From NCBI GenBank assembly GCA_943735955.1, contig OX030963.1, positions 3,309,591 to 3,373,590 on the forward strand: a stretch of 64,000 nucleotides of DNA. Direction: 5' to 3'. A program made the position numbers and the translations under genes. Of the stretch, positions 1 through 15,672 are shown piece by piece (position 1 is the stretch's first letter; each line of letters starts with the position of its first letter). The notes under the pieces were generated by a model. That model ran no database searches. It was not told the origin of the DNA and was given only the letters and a program-made list of their open reading frames with translations. The DNA comes from Piscicola geometra. Lineage: Eukaryota; Annelida; Clitellata; Hirudinida; Piscicolidae.

Positions 1-1
1 T

Positions 2-66
2 CCTGAAGACTTTTTATCCTGAAGACTTTTCATCTTGAAGACTTTTCATCCTGAAGACTTTTTATC
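2..66. repeat. 16-bp tandem repeat, four copies
   Basis: Four head-to-tail copies of a 16-bp unit (CCTGAAGACTTTTYAT) open the window and may continue to the left of it. The copies differ at one or two positions. No coding potential is seen. Confidence 0.8.
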
Positions 67-127
67 CGTTTACCAATAATTTGTATTGTATTTGATAAAT
101 CGTTTTAGGAATGTATTTTTAAAAAAT

Positions 128-275
128 ATAGTCCGTTTTATTTACTCAAAATAGTGAAACGAATCTATAAAAATCCTTTTTTTATATAAAAAGTCCGTTT
201 TATTTATTTAAAATTGTGAAAAGAATCTAAAAAAATCCGCTTTTATATTAAAAGTCCGTTTTATTTAAACTAAAA
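128..275. repeat. 61-62-bp tandem repeat, about 2.4 copies
   Basis: The motif GTCCGTTTTATTTA recurs at about 131, 193 and 254. The sequence between repeats too (GTGAAACGAATCTA-like, then AAAATCC and a T-rich run). The period is 61-62 bp and the last copy is partial. Confidence 0.75.
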
Positions 276-283
276 TATTAACA

Positions 284-395
284 AGGAGACTTTTTCTCCG
301 AGAGGCTTTTTCTCCAGGAGGTTTTTTCTCCGGGAGGCTTTTTGTAGAAGGTATTTTATCTGAAGGCTTTTTCTCCGAGAGGCTTTTTGTCCGTT
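284..395. repeat. Degenerate 16-17-bp repeat (GAGGCTTTTTCTCC-like)
   Basis: Several imperfect copies of a GAGGCTTTTTCTCCG-like unit follow each other, with one interruption near 345-360. It is related in style (purine block, T-run, CTCC) to the 16-bp repeat at the window start, which suggests one decayed satellite patch. Confidence 0.6.
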
Positions 396-1208
396 CCCCG
401 TGAAATAACAGCCGCAGAAGATGTTATCATAATGATACAATGATACATAATGTAGGAAAAAATGATTTTTAGAGCTACTAATAATAGTATAAAAAATATA
501 TAATTCTTTATTTAGTTTATATTGAATAATTTATTTTTATAAAATAGTGGTATTTGATCATTTATGATGACAGTTTTAGTAACTAGAATTTAGTTTTTCA
601 GATAACAAAGCTCATCTTTTAAGTGATTTCAACAATGTTTCAAAATAAAGAAAGCATGTCAGGTTAAAAAATCTTTTTCAAAAAGATCTAAATATTTTAA
701 ATAAATTATGTAGATAACTATTTTTAAATGACGAATACTTAATAATAAGCATATTATTATAAATGACAATGTAAAGTGTTAGTAAAACTCACTGGTGAAA
801 AACAAATAAATTTGAAATTATTCAAATTAGCTCTTGAAAACAAACATAAGTAACAAATCCAGTTTCCAATTTGATGACCATCCAGTTCTAAATAATTAGC
901 GATAAGTACCAATAAAGGCTAATCAAACCTGCGGTCCGACTATCAGCAATGATTTATAAGTATTTGTGATTTCTGAAAAGTGGTTATTAAAAAATAAGTT
1001 ATAAAATAATTCAATGAAACAATTTTATACATTGAAAAACTAAATTAAAATAGAAAATACCTTTTAAAAATTTATCTCACCTATTAACTTCCTCATCAAA
1101 GAAGGATTCACATCAGTATTCGATCTAGTAACTGACATTAAACTAGATTCTAGTTTAATGTCAGATTTGTATCAGAATTAAATAAATTTTTATTTTTTAA
1201 AATTCAAA
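396..1208. other. AT-rich DNA upstream of the caspase gene
   Basis: No gene, RNA or repeat can be supported here. It should hold the caspase promoter and 5' UTR, but no clear core promoter element is visible. Confidence 0.5.
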
Positions 1209-4708
<3,500 letters not shown>

Positions 4709-5301
4709 ACTTTTACTTTTCTGTTGATTTTGTCTCATAGTTTTTTAAAGTGGCACATTTATCACACATTTTTCGTTCAACTAAATTAACAATGCGTATT
4801 AAAAATGAGTACTCATTAAATTGGCCTTTTCCATATTTTAGTCTTTTACAGCGCACTTGAAACTATCTACTGAAAGCACATGAAATATTTTTTCACATTT
4901 TCAGTTTATTTTATTAAATTAATTTTAATATTTATTTGAAATAATTGTGATATTAACAAATATTTAACAACTGCAAAATTATTTAATAAACTTATAAAAA
5001 AAAGACTGGTGTTCAAATATTCTGGAAACAGTTTCGTTTCACCAATCCAACCAAAACTCATCAAACTTAAAAATTGTTTTGCCAATCTGACAACGAATGC
5101 ATCCACCATACCACAAACACCCAAAACCCACTATACTAACCAACACAGTCCTTAACCAATCAATACCTACAACCGATGCCACAGAGGAGTGCTGCACGAT
5201 CTGGGAATAAGAAGCAATAAACACACACAGTCAACACATATGATTCAATCGTCCATTAAGCCACTGATGACCACCCCCTGTTAATTACCCACCACACGTG
5301 C
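4709..5301. other. Convergent 3' flank between caspase and RING genes
   Basis: This is about 590 bp between the caspase stop (+) and the RING gene stop (-). It is AT-rich, with an AATAAA at 4985-4990 that could be a caspase polyadenylation signal. Nothing else is recognised. Confidence 0.5.
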
Positions 5302-6310
5302 TCAACAGTGGAACTGCGCTCTTAATGATTCAGGATCGTAGCATATTTTAGGAATGTCATGCAGTGAACTTAAGTTGCCGAAAGCCCTGTTGTTTCTTCG
5401 TAGTAAATGATCCATGACGCATTCTTGGAACATCGCTCTAGGGAGGTCTTTCAGGCCTGAGATGGATTGGGGATGGGATCAAGATTAAATATGAGGAGAA
5501 ATATATATATATATATATAAATTTAAAAAATACTCTTATGATCCAATGTTAATTATCTGTTAATTTGAATAAAAATAATAATGACGAGCATTATTAGAGT
5601 GATGTGTAACACAAATGAGCTTCCAGGACACTTAGACTGCAATTTTTTTCGTTCGAGTCTATGGGTTACTAGGACCATTAACCATCGAAGCTAGGACCAT
5701 TAACCGTTTGTCAAGCCAAAAGTTGTACACTCTCGTTCACCATAAAACTATTTTATTTCATATACTTTAAAGAAACTAGAAATCTAGGAATATAACTTTG
5801 GAAATATCGAAAGTTTATTTAAAAGTTTTAAAATAAATAATTGAATAAATTCAAACCTCCAGGAGGAACCGCTGAAGGAAGACAACACACGGGACATGAG
5901 ATTAAATTTAATCTGGAAGTGTATAACAATAAAAACCCATATTAAAATTTTAATTAATTATAAATTTAGTTAAAAAAAGTTAGCTAGTAATTTTGATAAA
6001 AATTAAATGGATTAATCATGAATGCTATGAAAAGTTGTTATTTAAAAAAAATCATTTATTCTGCGAAAACCATATTCATATAAATAATTTTCCAAATTTC
6101 AATCAATAAAATTTAATGTTATAAAAGTTTAAACCTAGCATCTTGTAGTGTTCTTTGGGATTTCGTTTTAGCGAAAGATTGTTCAAGACACATCCTACAA
6201 AAGAAATGACCACAAGAAAGGAGGGCAGTGGGGGCCTTATGACCATGATCGCATTTACAGATTTTGCAGGTGAGAAGTTCTTCAGTTATCTTCTCAGGGT
6301 TGTTGTTCAT
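5302..6310 (-). CDS. Small RING-HC finger protein, likely E3 ubiquitin ligase, 3 exons
   Basis: Exons in order on the minus strand: 6310-6135, 5912-5857 and 5456-5302; phases close exactly, giving 128 residues. The RING is complete only after splicing: C15-x2-C18, C33-x-H35-x2-C38-x2-C41, then C65-P-V-C68 from exon 2. RING-HC domains bind E2 enzymes, so a ubiquitin ligase role is likely, with no visible substrate clue. Exon 3 encodes LKDLP followed by a helical stretch, as in the segment after the RING of TRIM/RNF proteins, but no B-box or coiled coil follows before the stop. The protein is therefore unusually short for that group, or a further exon was missed. The start ATG at 6310 precedes the first Cys pair by 14 residues. 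The gene converges on the caspase; a shared role in cell death is only speculation. Confidence 0.8.
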
Positions 6311-7984
6311 CGTTGTTGCTTTTAAATTTTGAGTTCTAATTTTGCGTGGTTTGTCGAGAAATTTATGTTTGTGTTGGAATTATTTTTTTAAAAAATGATT
6401 GATGAAATTGTTGTGTTAAAACAGTTGTTAATGAAATTTTTTTTTGAAATAATTGAAGTTGGAATTTTTTAAAAACAATTGTTAAGACGTCTAAAGAGTA
6501 AGTAATTGAAACAATGAGATGCTGATGAGGTTGGAGGTATGGTCAGACTTTGTTGCTAGATGTTTGTCTGGGATTTTGATTTGTTGTTAGTTATGTCAAC
6601 ACAAACGTCATTTTCAAAGAATTATAAAGCTTTTTTTATTAAAAATAATTTGGTTAATCAAATAAATGTGAAAATTATGTAACTTTTATTAAACTTTTAA
6701 ATTAAATAATAATTTAAATTAAGTTTCAAACATAAGTCAAATCAAAAGTTTTTTCACAAACTTTTTTTGGCTGAAAAAAACGGAAAAAATGTATATAAAG
6801 TGAATAATGATACAAACAATAAATCATGCGTAACTAAATGATGGTAATCATTTCAAAAGCTATTCAACATCTTACATATGAGCTAGTTTTTTTCCAGCTT
6901 ATCTGATAACTAAATCAATCAGTTTCAATTATCATAAAATTTAAAAAAGATCTTAAACATAAAACATAAAAATTATATTATTATCATAGTTGTCGTATTT
7001 AATAAAAATATAATTTCAAAAAATATGTTATACATTTATTAGAGTTATTTCTAATTTTTAGATAAACAAGACTTCAGAAAGTAAATAATTAAAAATGATT
7101 ACTTTGTGAGAAGACTAAAGCTGGAAAGTAAAGGAGCACATGTAAAAAATATTTCTGCGAAATAGTTACGGAAGTTTAAATGGATGGATGGATTTGGTTG
7201 CTGAATAAAAAACTAAAAAATGGATAAATATACGGTATGAAGATATTCATAAATAAATTTATTTAAAAAATTATGTTAAAAAACTATATAAAAAATTAAA
7301 TGGAACAAAAATTAATTGAATCCATGTTAGAAAAATAGATGAAACAAAAATTAAATGGTGGATAGATGAATGAAGACACTAATAGCGAAGTAAACAATGA
7401 GATTTCGAACGAGAATTCATGAAGATCGATCAAAACTCATTTCTATGTTTTTGAGAATGAGTGAATTGATGGGTTTATTTTTTAAACTTTTATATTCGGA
7501 TTGAATAAGCAAACATTAAAATGTCTGAAAAGTGTTTTAAAGGTTAAATTAACATAAATTACAATGCAATCAAATTAAATTGAATTTTGAAACTAGAATA
7601 AATAATTATATAAAAAATAATGTCATTAAATAAACTAAAGAAGAAATACAAAAATTGAAAGATATTCTCAAACCTCGCATTTCGCATTTTACTTCAATTT
7701 TATTCGGATACGCAAGAATAATCCATTTCTATAAATTGCAACTATAAAAAACTTGAAACATAGAAAACATATTTATAAAGTTTAAGAAAGCTGTCAGTTT
7801 TTTCAAACCAAACAAAAAGTAATATCAGATACACAATCATTGACTTTTTTTCATTGTTTTTCACAATTTTTAAAATCTTGAAATCAAGTTTCAAGTTTAC
7901 TCCACCAAAAATTCTGAACACTCAATTTCTTTGTAGTTAATTTTACTAAAACTCTGGTCAAAAAAAATTCCGTCCCATTGAGGC

Positions 7985-8063
7985 GCTATATAAATAAGCT
8001 TTGTGCGTTGAAGTGGATCGGTCCTGGAGCATGGCCTGTTGTGAGATGACTTAACGTCACGTC
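7985..8063 (+). promoter_or_regulatory. Candidate TATA-type core promoter with CRE-like half sites (+)
   Basis: GCTATATAAATAAGC (about 7987-8001) is a strong TATA match. It is followed by a GC-richer stretch that includes AACGTCACGTCAAG (about 8053-8066), which holds CRE-like CGTCA half sites. The local base composition differs from the surrounding AT-rich DNA. No coding exon downstream could be assigned, so a noncoding first exon is possible. Confidence 0.35.
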
Positions 8064-9057
8064 AAGTTGTGTAGAAGTGCTGTGTGGAAGGATTGTGTGT
8101 GGATTAATTTAGTTTAGTGTAGTGTGACACAAAAATGTATTTTTATGTTATATTAGATTTAGTTTTTTGAGAGTAAAATGAAGAAGAGTGAGTTATCAAT
8201 TAATGGGAATAACCATCTGTAAATAATCCCCATGAACCAAATCATTGAAACATTAAAATAAAACTGTAACAATGTTCCGCTGACCTTTTCCATTCATGTA
8301 TGATGCATCAAAACTCTCTGGTGAATTCTTTATTTTCTCACAGTATAAAACAACATCACGCCGATGAATGCAGAATTAAACTGATTAAAAAAACTTTCCA
8401 GTATTTCCAGTTATAAATTTTTTGTGAATAAAGTTATAATTTATTGTATTTCAACAATCTAATATATTAAATCGTATTTATTGTTTCTTAATTTAGTTTT
8501 TTAATTAAGATGTGTTTGTGAAATTTACTTTTTCCAATTTGTTATTTTTCTACATCTAATGTTCTATATTAGGTACTGCATTGTATACCTTGTGTTATCA
8601 CAATTAGTATCAAACAAAATATACAAGTTCATTTGAAAAACTTTAATCGTATTCAAAATCATCATAATAATTGTAATCTTGTGACACAAGTTGTGTCAAC
8701 TTGAATGTAATCCAAACTACTAGTGCTTTGATGAGTAGTAATAAACAAAGAAGCCTAAAATTAAATATTTTTGGCATTTTTGGCTTTTCCAAGTATTCAT
8801 ATAAAATTAATTTAAAATAAACTACTGTTTTTATTTAATTAATTTAAGAAAATATAGAATTTAAAAATTAAAGTTCAAGTTTTCTTGTGTTAAATTGTTT
8901 TCGGTATAGAGTCTATACTATAGACTCATAGTTTTTTAGGAGTAAATCCCTAAATTGTTTATAAATCAAACTAAGATTTAAAAATAATATAAAAATATAA
9001 TTATTCAATCCGTCAGCTAGTTTTCTTTTCACTGTATTTGTTTATAAACAGTTATTG

Positions 9058-9112
9058 CGTCGTGTGGTGACGTAACGGCATCACGTATCTAGAGTTTTAT
9101 TTATATGCTCAA
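9058..9112 (-). promoter_or_regulatory. Candidate TATA-type promoter with CRE-like site (-)
   Basis: Read on the minus strand, GCATATAAATAAAACTC (about 9112-9096) is followed by GTTACGTCACC, a CRE-like TTACGTCA. The layout resembles the plus-strand cluster near 7990. No downstream gene was recognised on this strand before the RING gene, 2.7 kb away. Confidence 0.3.
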
Positions 9113-9296
9113 TCTATAACTGACTTTTTTATTTTATAGAAAAATTTTGAAGCTACTTTTTTCATTAATAAGTTAAAAAGACATAATTCATTTTTTTATT
9201 AAAAAATAGACAATCTATTCAGTGATTTTTCAAACACGTTAGTTTGAAATCATTCAAAACACTTTGCAAAAAGCACAAACGGAAAGTTTTCTTCTT

Positions 9297-9728
9297 TCAC
9301 TTCCAGTATCTTGAAACTCCCGGTCTTTTTTTCTCATCTGATCTGACATCATCGTAGTAGTAGGAGTAGATGTTGTTCAGATTTTTGAACTTTGGGTTGA
9401 CATCAGCAAACTTCAACCCATCCAATCCTTTAAGATCTATCATCTTCCTAACAACCATTCCCCTTTTACCCCATGGTCTGAACTTTTTGTAATCTTGGTT
9501 AAACTTAACTCGTTTGACCATTTCTGAACCTGCTTCTTTCCTCAACGCATCTTGATCTTTCGACCCTCTTGAAAACGCCATAGCAACGTCATCCACTTCG
9601 CCATCACCGTCGTCTTCGTACAAGTCATTTCTCGCTTCGACCATCTCCAAGCTTGCTCCAACGCGTCCGAGACAAGTCGGCGAAATTAAGCAAGTGAAGA
9701 GAAAAAGCGTGTACATTAACTTTGACAT
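9297..9728 (-). CDS. Putative secreted neuropeptide precursor (FRPW-amide candidate)
   Basis: The 143-residue protein starts with a hydrophobic signal peptide (residues about 4-20, cleavage near 21-25). An acidic spacer rich in D/E follows, and then dibasic sites: RK 63-64, KR 72-73, KK 81-82, KR 88-89, RK 94-95. The segment between KR73 and KR89 ends in FRPW-G-K-R (83-89). This is the classic layout for a C-terminally amidated peptide, giving FRPW-amide or the longer form starting at V74. A C-terminal tail ends in RPGVSRYWK after a further basic site. A splice acceptor (TTATTTCAG) lies just before the ATG, suggesting a noncoding first exon upstream. The family was not recognised; resemblance to kinin-type F-x-x-W or to Wamide peptides is only partial. 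Signal peptide and processing sites are seen directly; hormone function is inferred. Confidence 0.65.
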   Translation of the reverse strand: MSKLMYTLFLFTCLISPTCLGRVGASLEMVEARNDLYEDDGDGEVDDVAMAFSRGSKDQDALRKEAGSEMVKRVKFNQDYKKFRPWGKRGMVVRKMIDLKGLDGLKFADVNPKFKNLNNIYSYYYDDVRSDEKKRPGVSRYWK

Positions 9729-12700
9729 TTCTCTGAAATAATTTTATTTTTTATTTATTAGAATATTTTAAGAATTATTTTTCTAACTTTTATAGATATT
9801 CTTTTATAATTAGAATTTTAGAATTAAATTTCAACAACTTTTGCGCCTTTTTCTTTTTCAGCTTACCTGCTTAAAGTTATCAAACTTTTAAATATAGAAA
9901 TTTAATTCATTTCGAATCTTGGAAGAATTTATTCGCTTTTGATGTTCTAAATAAGCTGAAGATTTATTCTGAAATAGGCTGAAAAATATTTTTTCTAATA
10001 AGCTAAAGCAATTAAAAGTAAACACTTTTGAATAATTATTTTTCTTAATAGAAAAAAATAATTTCTATTTATATGCAAATAAGAATGAATTCAATTTGTT
10101 GCTCAATTGTATTTAGGGAAAGTGTTTTTAGAAAAGGTATGAATATATTAAAACTAAAAAATAAAAGATGGAAAAGCAAATTCACTGGATTAGTTAATAA
10201 ACATATTAGTTCAACTTTTATTAAAATAAACAATTATTTCAAATTTTATGTGATTAACTGTAATAAACGATTTAAAAAATGTATACGATATTTGCGGCAA
10301 AACAAATTATGTTTTTGAAGAATTATTGGTGGTTTAGACATTTGAAAAACATAATGCATTTAGTTGAAAGTTGCTAGAGTGGGTGGAGGGAAAGTATTTA
10401 TTTTAAAACAGTGTTTTTTCACTTTTTGGTTACCAAGAACAGTACTTTTGAAATAATTATCTATTAATTATAAATTTTTGAACATTAGAAAGCGATTGAA
10501 ACTAATTTCTAAAAATTCTGTTTTTTAAACATTTTTCAAAATATTTTTTTAATGAACTAAGTAGCAAATCTTTTTAATAATTTAGATGAGTAGCCCTCAA
10601 AATGGACTAAATCCCATTGAAGTTATCACTTTTTTCAAATTTACAAAAAAGTCTATAATTACCCAAATTTTAAACTTTAAAATATCAATTTTTAACATTT
10701 TCAGTAACAAAAGAAAGTACCAAAAAACATTAAATTAGTTTAAATTATAAATATAAAGTATCCACACAAAATAAACTTAAATAAATCCCCAAAAAATAAA
10801 ATTCTGGAATAATATCTTACTTCAAAAATATATTCACTAATCTTATGCATATAAAAATATATTTTGTAAAAGTTATCTTTGTGTTATGTAAAATACCATT
10901 TTGATTTTAACTTAATTGAACGAAAAGTATTTAATGGAAGTTGGATTGAAATAATTTCAAACGCGTTATAGCAAACTACGAAAAAACTGTTATTTATTGA
11001 AAGGTTTTAAAAGTCTCAACCTTAAAAAAAACAAAAAAAATGTATTATATAAATGATTTTTAATTAAAAAAAGCTTCAAAAAATGTTGTGTATAATTAAG
11101 AGTATTTTTAATAGGTATAGAGAATGCATAGATTTCCAGAAGCTTCAATTGTATTGAGAAATTTATAATTAATTTAATTAATTTAATTATAATTTTTAAT
11201 ATTTCGTGTCATTATTGAGATGATGTGCTATTAAAACATTTATAGTCAAATGTCGTTTTTTACGATGCTAACTCAGAAGACAGAACAAACAATATTGATG
11301 GGCTGTTCCGTTCAAAGCGAATTTGTGCTGTAATAAATAGATACAGTAAATCTTTTAAAAGATTTAAAACTTATATTAAAATAGTTTTTACATTATTTTT
11401 TATTCTATTTTTCTACTTCCCATATATTTGTACAACCATTTAGCAATTCATTTATTTATTCATAAATTTATGGATGTAACAAGACACATGAAAATCTATA
11501 TAGTAAAAATTAAATGAAAATGTATTTTAATTCAAACAAAATACAAACTTTAAAAATATTGTTAAAAAATATTTTAAAAATCGTAAACAAACTATAGAAA
11601 AATAAAATAATCTAAAAAAGTTTAATTGTTTTCCAAAGTAAATTTTCAAATTTCCGTAGGGTAGATTATTTTGTTTGTTTTGTGAAAACGTTAGAAAAAA
11701 TATTAATAATTTTTTTTTTATCAAAACTGTTTTTCCAAAATAATTTTTTTATTTTCTCCCATAAAAATGAGTGAATAAATTGATGATATTCCTTTTTTTA
11801 AATATTTTTTAGAATCAAACTATTATTAGGAATCGGAATAACAGTTTTCATAGCTAAGACTGAAACAATATTCCTATTTCAAAGCAGTTTGTTTAACAAT
11901 TTTGATAAATTTTGGGAAATTTATAAATTGAGAAAAATAATTACAATACAATACAATACAATGATGAATATTGTTAACGTGACAATGTCACATAACGTGA
12001 CATAAACACAATAAAATTTATAAAATGCAATGTTTTAAAGTTATTATTTTTAAACAGTCTGGCTTAATTAATAATAGGTATTCTAAAGTTTAAAAATAAT
12101 TGACTTTTGCTAAATTATGCTTTATTACTTAACACTGAATAAGTTCTAAGATTAAATTTGAAAAAGCATTCATTAAAAAAAACTTTGAGATGGAGTTCTT
12201 TTTTATCTATTGACATTCTAAAGCGATTAGAAAAATGATTTTTTTTAAATATTTAAACTAATTAAATGAAACTTAAGATCTATGTAAATGGAAAATTGAA
12301 TATTTCTAAGAAAAAAGTTGGTTAGATCTTTTATAATTTTAAAAATACATTTTCTAGTTACCTCCAAGAATTAAGTTCGTTTCTCAAAAATAGAAAAAAC
12401 TGTTAATTATTAAATGATTAAAAAAATATAAATATTAAATATTATTTAACTTCAAATTAAAATATTTTAAAGATTTTGAAGTAGCTTATATTATCTGATT
12501 TATTTGTAAATACCTTACAATATCAAACAGTGAAATCTCTTCTTGGTTTTCTTTTATATATATACAGTAGAATGGTTTCATCTTCTATGCAACATTTTAA
12601 AAATTATTTTTCTTAGTAAACATTTGGTGACGTCTCATATAATAACTCACTTGCCAAAACCTCATTCGAGAAAATTAATATTTAAAAAATTGCTCAACAC

Positions 12701-12846
12701 GTTAAAAAAAAACACTATTTCAGAATTGTTATCGAATATTTGAAAAATACTTATTTATCAGCTAACTTATGTTTTATTAATTAAGAAAGTAACCTTATTT
12801 TTTTTCTCTTAAAAAACTACACATAGCAGGGATATACAATCATCAA

Positions 12847-13113
12847 ATGAAAGCTGATGAAATACGAAAACTTGCTAGACTCCCAGAGTTGACGTTCCAT
12901 TGTAATGGCATGCGTCTGTCAGGCTGTGAACAGTATAGACAAAAAAAAATTCAATTTAGATATCCGCCTAATTTAACTTTGCACATGCGAAATAGATATA
13001 TTTTTAATAATTTCTCTAAACTAGAGTTTAGTAGTGTTGAGATAAAGTGTTCTGAGAATTTCAACGAAAGCCTGTTCATGAGATTGTTCAAACATGACAA
13101 AGACAAAGTGTAA
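12847..13113 (+). CDS. Doubtful 88-codon open frame
   Basis: The frame follows a plausible splice acceptor (CACATAGCAG, about 12826), and its first 100 bp are less AT-rich than the surroundings. The product is basic with scattered cysteines and no recognised domain, signal peptide or membrane segment. It could be a terminal exon of an unseen plus-strand gene, a decayed mobile-element fragment, or chance. Confidence 0.15.
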   Translation: MKADEIRKLARLPELTFHCNGMRLSGCEQYRQKKIQFRYPPNLTLHMRNRYIFNNFSKLEFSSVEIKCSENFNESLFMRLFKHDKDKV

Positions 13114-15544
13114 TTAGAACATGAGTAGAGCTTTAACACATGAAATTATAATTTTTATATAAATAAATAGTATTTAGATATATCTTTTTTATCCATAAAA
13201 GTTTGACCATTTTAGTTTAGAGCAAATTAGTTAGAAAAATAGTTATTTTTCGCTTTCTCAATGTTAAATTGGCCAAATAACTAAATTAAAAAGTCATTAA
13301 AACCGGTTTTTAATAAAATTATTTAGAGTTTAACTGTGTAGAAATATTTTTTTATTAAAGCAATACAAAAATTATTACAGCAATTAAATCCGCTGGCTAC
13401 TACTTTTAATTTTGAATTGTTCACTAAATCTCTATTGTTTTTTCGCCTTTTTAAAATACAATCTTGAAGCCGATAGCGTGATAATTAACTTTTATGTTCA
13501 CAACCGCAACAGAGCCCATTTAATGAACTAAAATAGTTTTAATGCTTGACCGTTTTGTATTTATTTTTTGTTTTCTTCATTTGTTTGATTTGTTTTTCAT
13601 TTCATTTTGCACATTTTTTTAAAAGGTTTCAACGTTCGTGACTCATTAAATTTAGTGCAAAATGTTTGTTGAGAACAAAGTGGAAAGTAAAAACAAAAAG
13701 ATGAATGAAACAGATAAAAATCACACGAAAAGTGTAGGTGTATGAAAAAAAAGGGGTGGAGAAAGGAAAATGTTTTCATATAGAATGTGCTCGAGAGGGT
13801 GTGAAGTGATGAGTGGCGTGAAGTGAATGTTTCAACATTTAAAATGGAAAAGTCTTTTTTTGAAGTTAATCTAGCATACTTTCAGTCAAAGAGCTGCATG
13901 AAGATTTTTGAAAAATGGAAGAAAAATTTAATATTTAGTTGAAATTTAAATAGAAAAGAAAGCTAATTGTATTATTAAAAAGTCATAAAATTGAAAAATT
14001 AAAAAGAGAAGTATAATACTAATAAGATTTTAAGTTTTAAAATTTTGAAAGTTGGAGAAAAAAATTATTGAAATAGTTTAAGATAGCATAATGAGTGTCT
14101 TAAACAATTTACTGTTAGAAGATAAATTTCACTTAACATTAATTTTTGAAACAAAATTTTTATTCGCTTGGGTAACATATAAAAATGAGAAAAAAACTAG
14201 ATTAAGATTAATTTTATACATTTCAATAATTAATCAGTTTTTTAACTTTCTTGACTTTTGATTCTTTTTAGTTTTCAAAATACAGGTAAATCTCAAGTGA
14301 TAATATCTCAAATTACTCTTTTCAAAATCATTAAATTTGTTTTTAAGCTATACATTTTAAAATTATTATTTAACATATTTACAAGGTTTTGTGGACGATT
14401 CAGCTTAGGTTGCTTGATCCTAGGATGGTAGAGTTTGAGCGATTCAGCTTGTGGATGATTCAGGGATGATTTACACAAAATATATTCACGCAAAATCAAT
14501 GTATGTTGTTTTATTCCATTTATTGAAATGATAATTAAAAATGTATATTTTTGTTAAGTTGTGCATTTTTATTACGATTAAACTTCATCATTATGATGAT
14601 GATGATGATGAAAAAACTTCCTAGAATAAATCGTCCGTATACCATTAACCTATTTAGAAATATTATTTCTCATCTCTACATTATAAGGTTGAACTGAATC
14701 CCTTTTTAAAATCATAGAATTTATTTACGTAGTATTGATAATGGGATGATAAAGTCCATAAAAGTATTTTCCTCATCATTATCATCAACCAGGTGCTTTT
14801 CTTCCGCGGCACGACGGAATAATTTTTCTTAAGCGTTTTATTTTATTCAAATAATTAACACTATTACTAATACAACATCTTCATCACCACCATAGAGCCA
14901 TCATTTCTACTAAAACGTCATCATCACCATATCATCATGATAACCATTAAAGTATCATCATCAATATTTCTCTGAATCTTCTTGACACTAGTATTGAAGT
15001 TGTGACCGGAAGTGAAGGAGAGGTCTTTGTTAAGACTGAAAGACCTCTGTGGTGTCTAGTTTCTTATTTTTGTTGTTGCTTACCTGAAAAACGACCAACA
15101 GGCAAAAAAACTTTTTTCATTAATAATTATTATTTAATAGTTAAAATTATAATTTTTTTATTAAAAACGGTTTAATCTTAAAATTTATCGCCTGATTAAG
15201 CTGCTAACCAAAAAAACACAAAAACTTATCTTTTAGGGTCATGGTCATATAAGGTTTCGAAATGACATAACTCTATTGGGGATTTCCATTCTTGGGCAGC
15301 GTGAAGAACAAGCTCGATGTTCATTTGGCTGGAGCAAGACACTTTTTGTAAATTAACTTGAAAATGGTTTATTATAATTTTCAATGGTATTTATTGTTAT
15401 ATTAAATTAGTTTATTATATTGTAACTTATTGTATTATATTTGTTTGTGATGTTATATTAGTTTTATTCTTTTTTGATTAACATACTTTTTATAAATGAG
15501 TAGCTAGTAAAAAGAAAAAAACTGAAAATCGAACTTATTGTTTT

Positions 15545-15672
15545 CTCTGTTTGGAGTCAAGTTCTTCTTGGTGGCGTGCAGCGTACATCTCTCCTCCAAG
15601 AGCGGCATTCCAAACTAGGAATTAAAATCTTGACCTTTGAGGCAAAAGCGTTTTTTCATCACTAAACCATCG
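15545..15672 (-). mobile_element. tRNA-derived SINE-like element
   Basis: On the minus strand, GGCGATGGTTTAGTGATGA looks like a pol III A box. About 35 bases later GGTCAAGATTTTAATTCC matches a degraded B box of the GGTCGTGGGTTCGATTCC type found in tRNA-derived SINEs. A GC-richer body (GGAATGCCGCTCTTGGAGG) follows. There are no clear target-site duplications, and the copy looks old. Confidence 0.45.

Larger units (their letters stand above)
6311..9296. other. AT-rich intergenic DNA, no coding exon recognised
   Basis: About 3 kb, AT-rich, with short poly-A/T tracts and no frame of convincing composition. The only notable sites are TATA/CRE-like clusters near 7985-8060 and 9060-9112 (listed separately). 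Confidence 0.5.

Noticed and set aside
10073..10318. 81-codon plus-strand frame
   Set aside because: AT-driven K/N/F/I composition, no splice context, no recognised motif.
15019..15048. Perfect 10-bp inverted repeat (AGAGGTCTTT, 10-base loop, AAAGACCTCT)
   Set aside because: Too short for a typical miRNA hairpin and no longer stem extends from it; one such palindrome is not unexpected in 64 kb.
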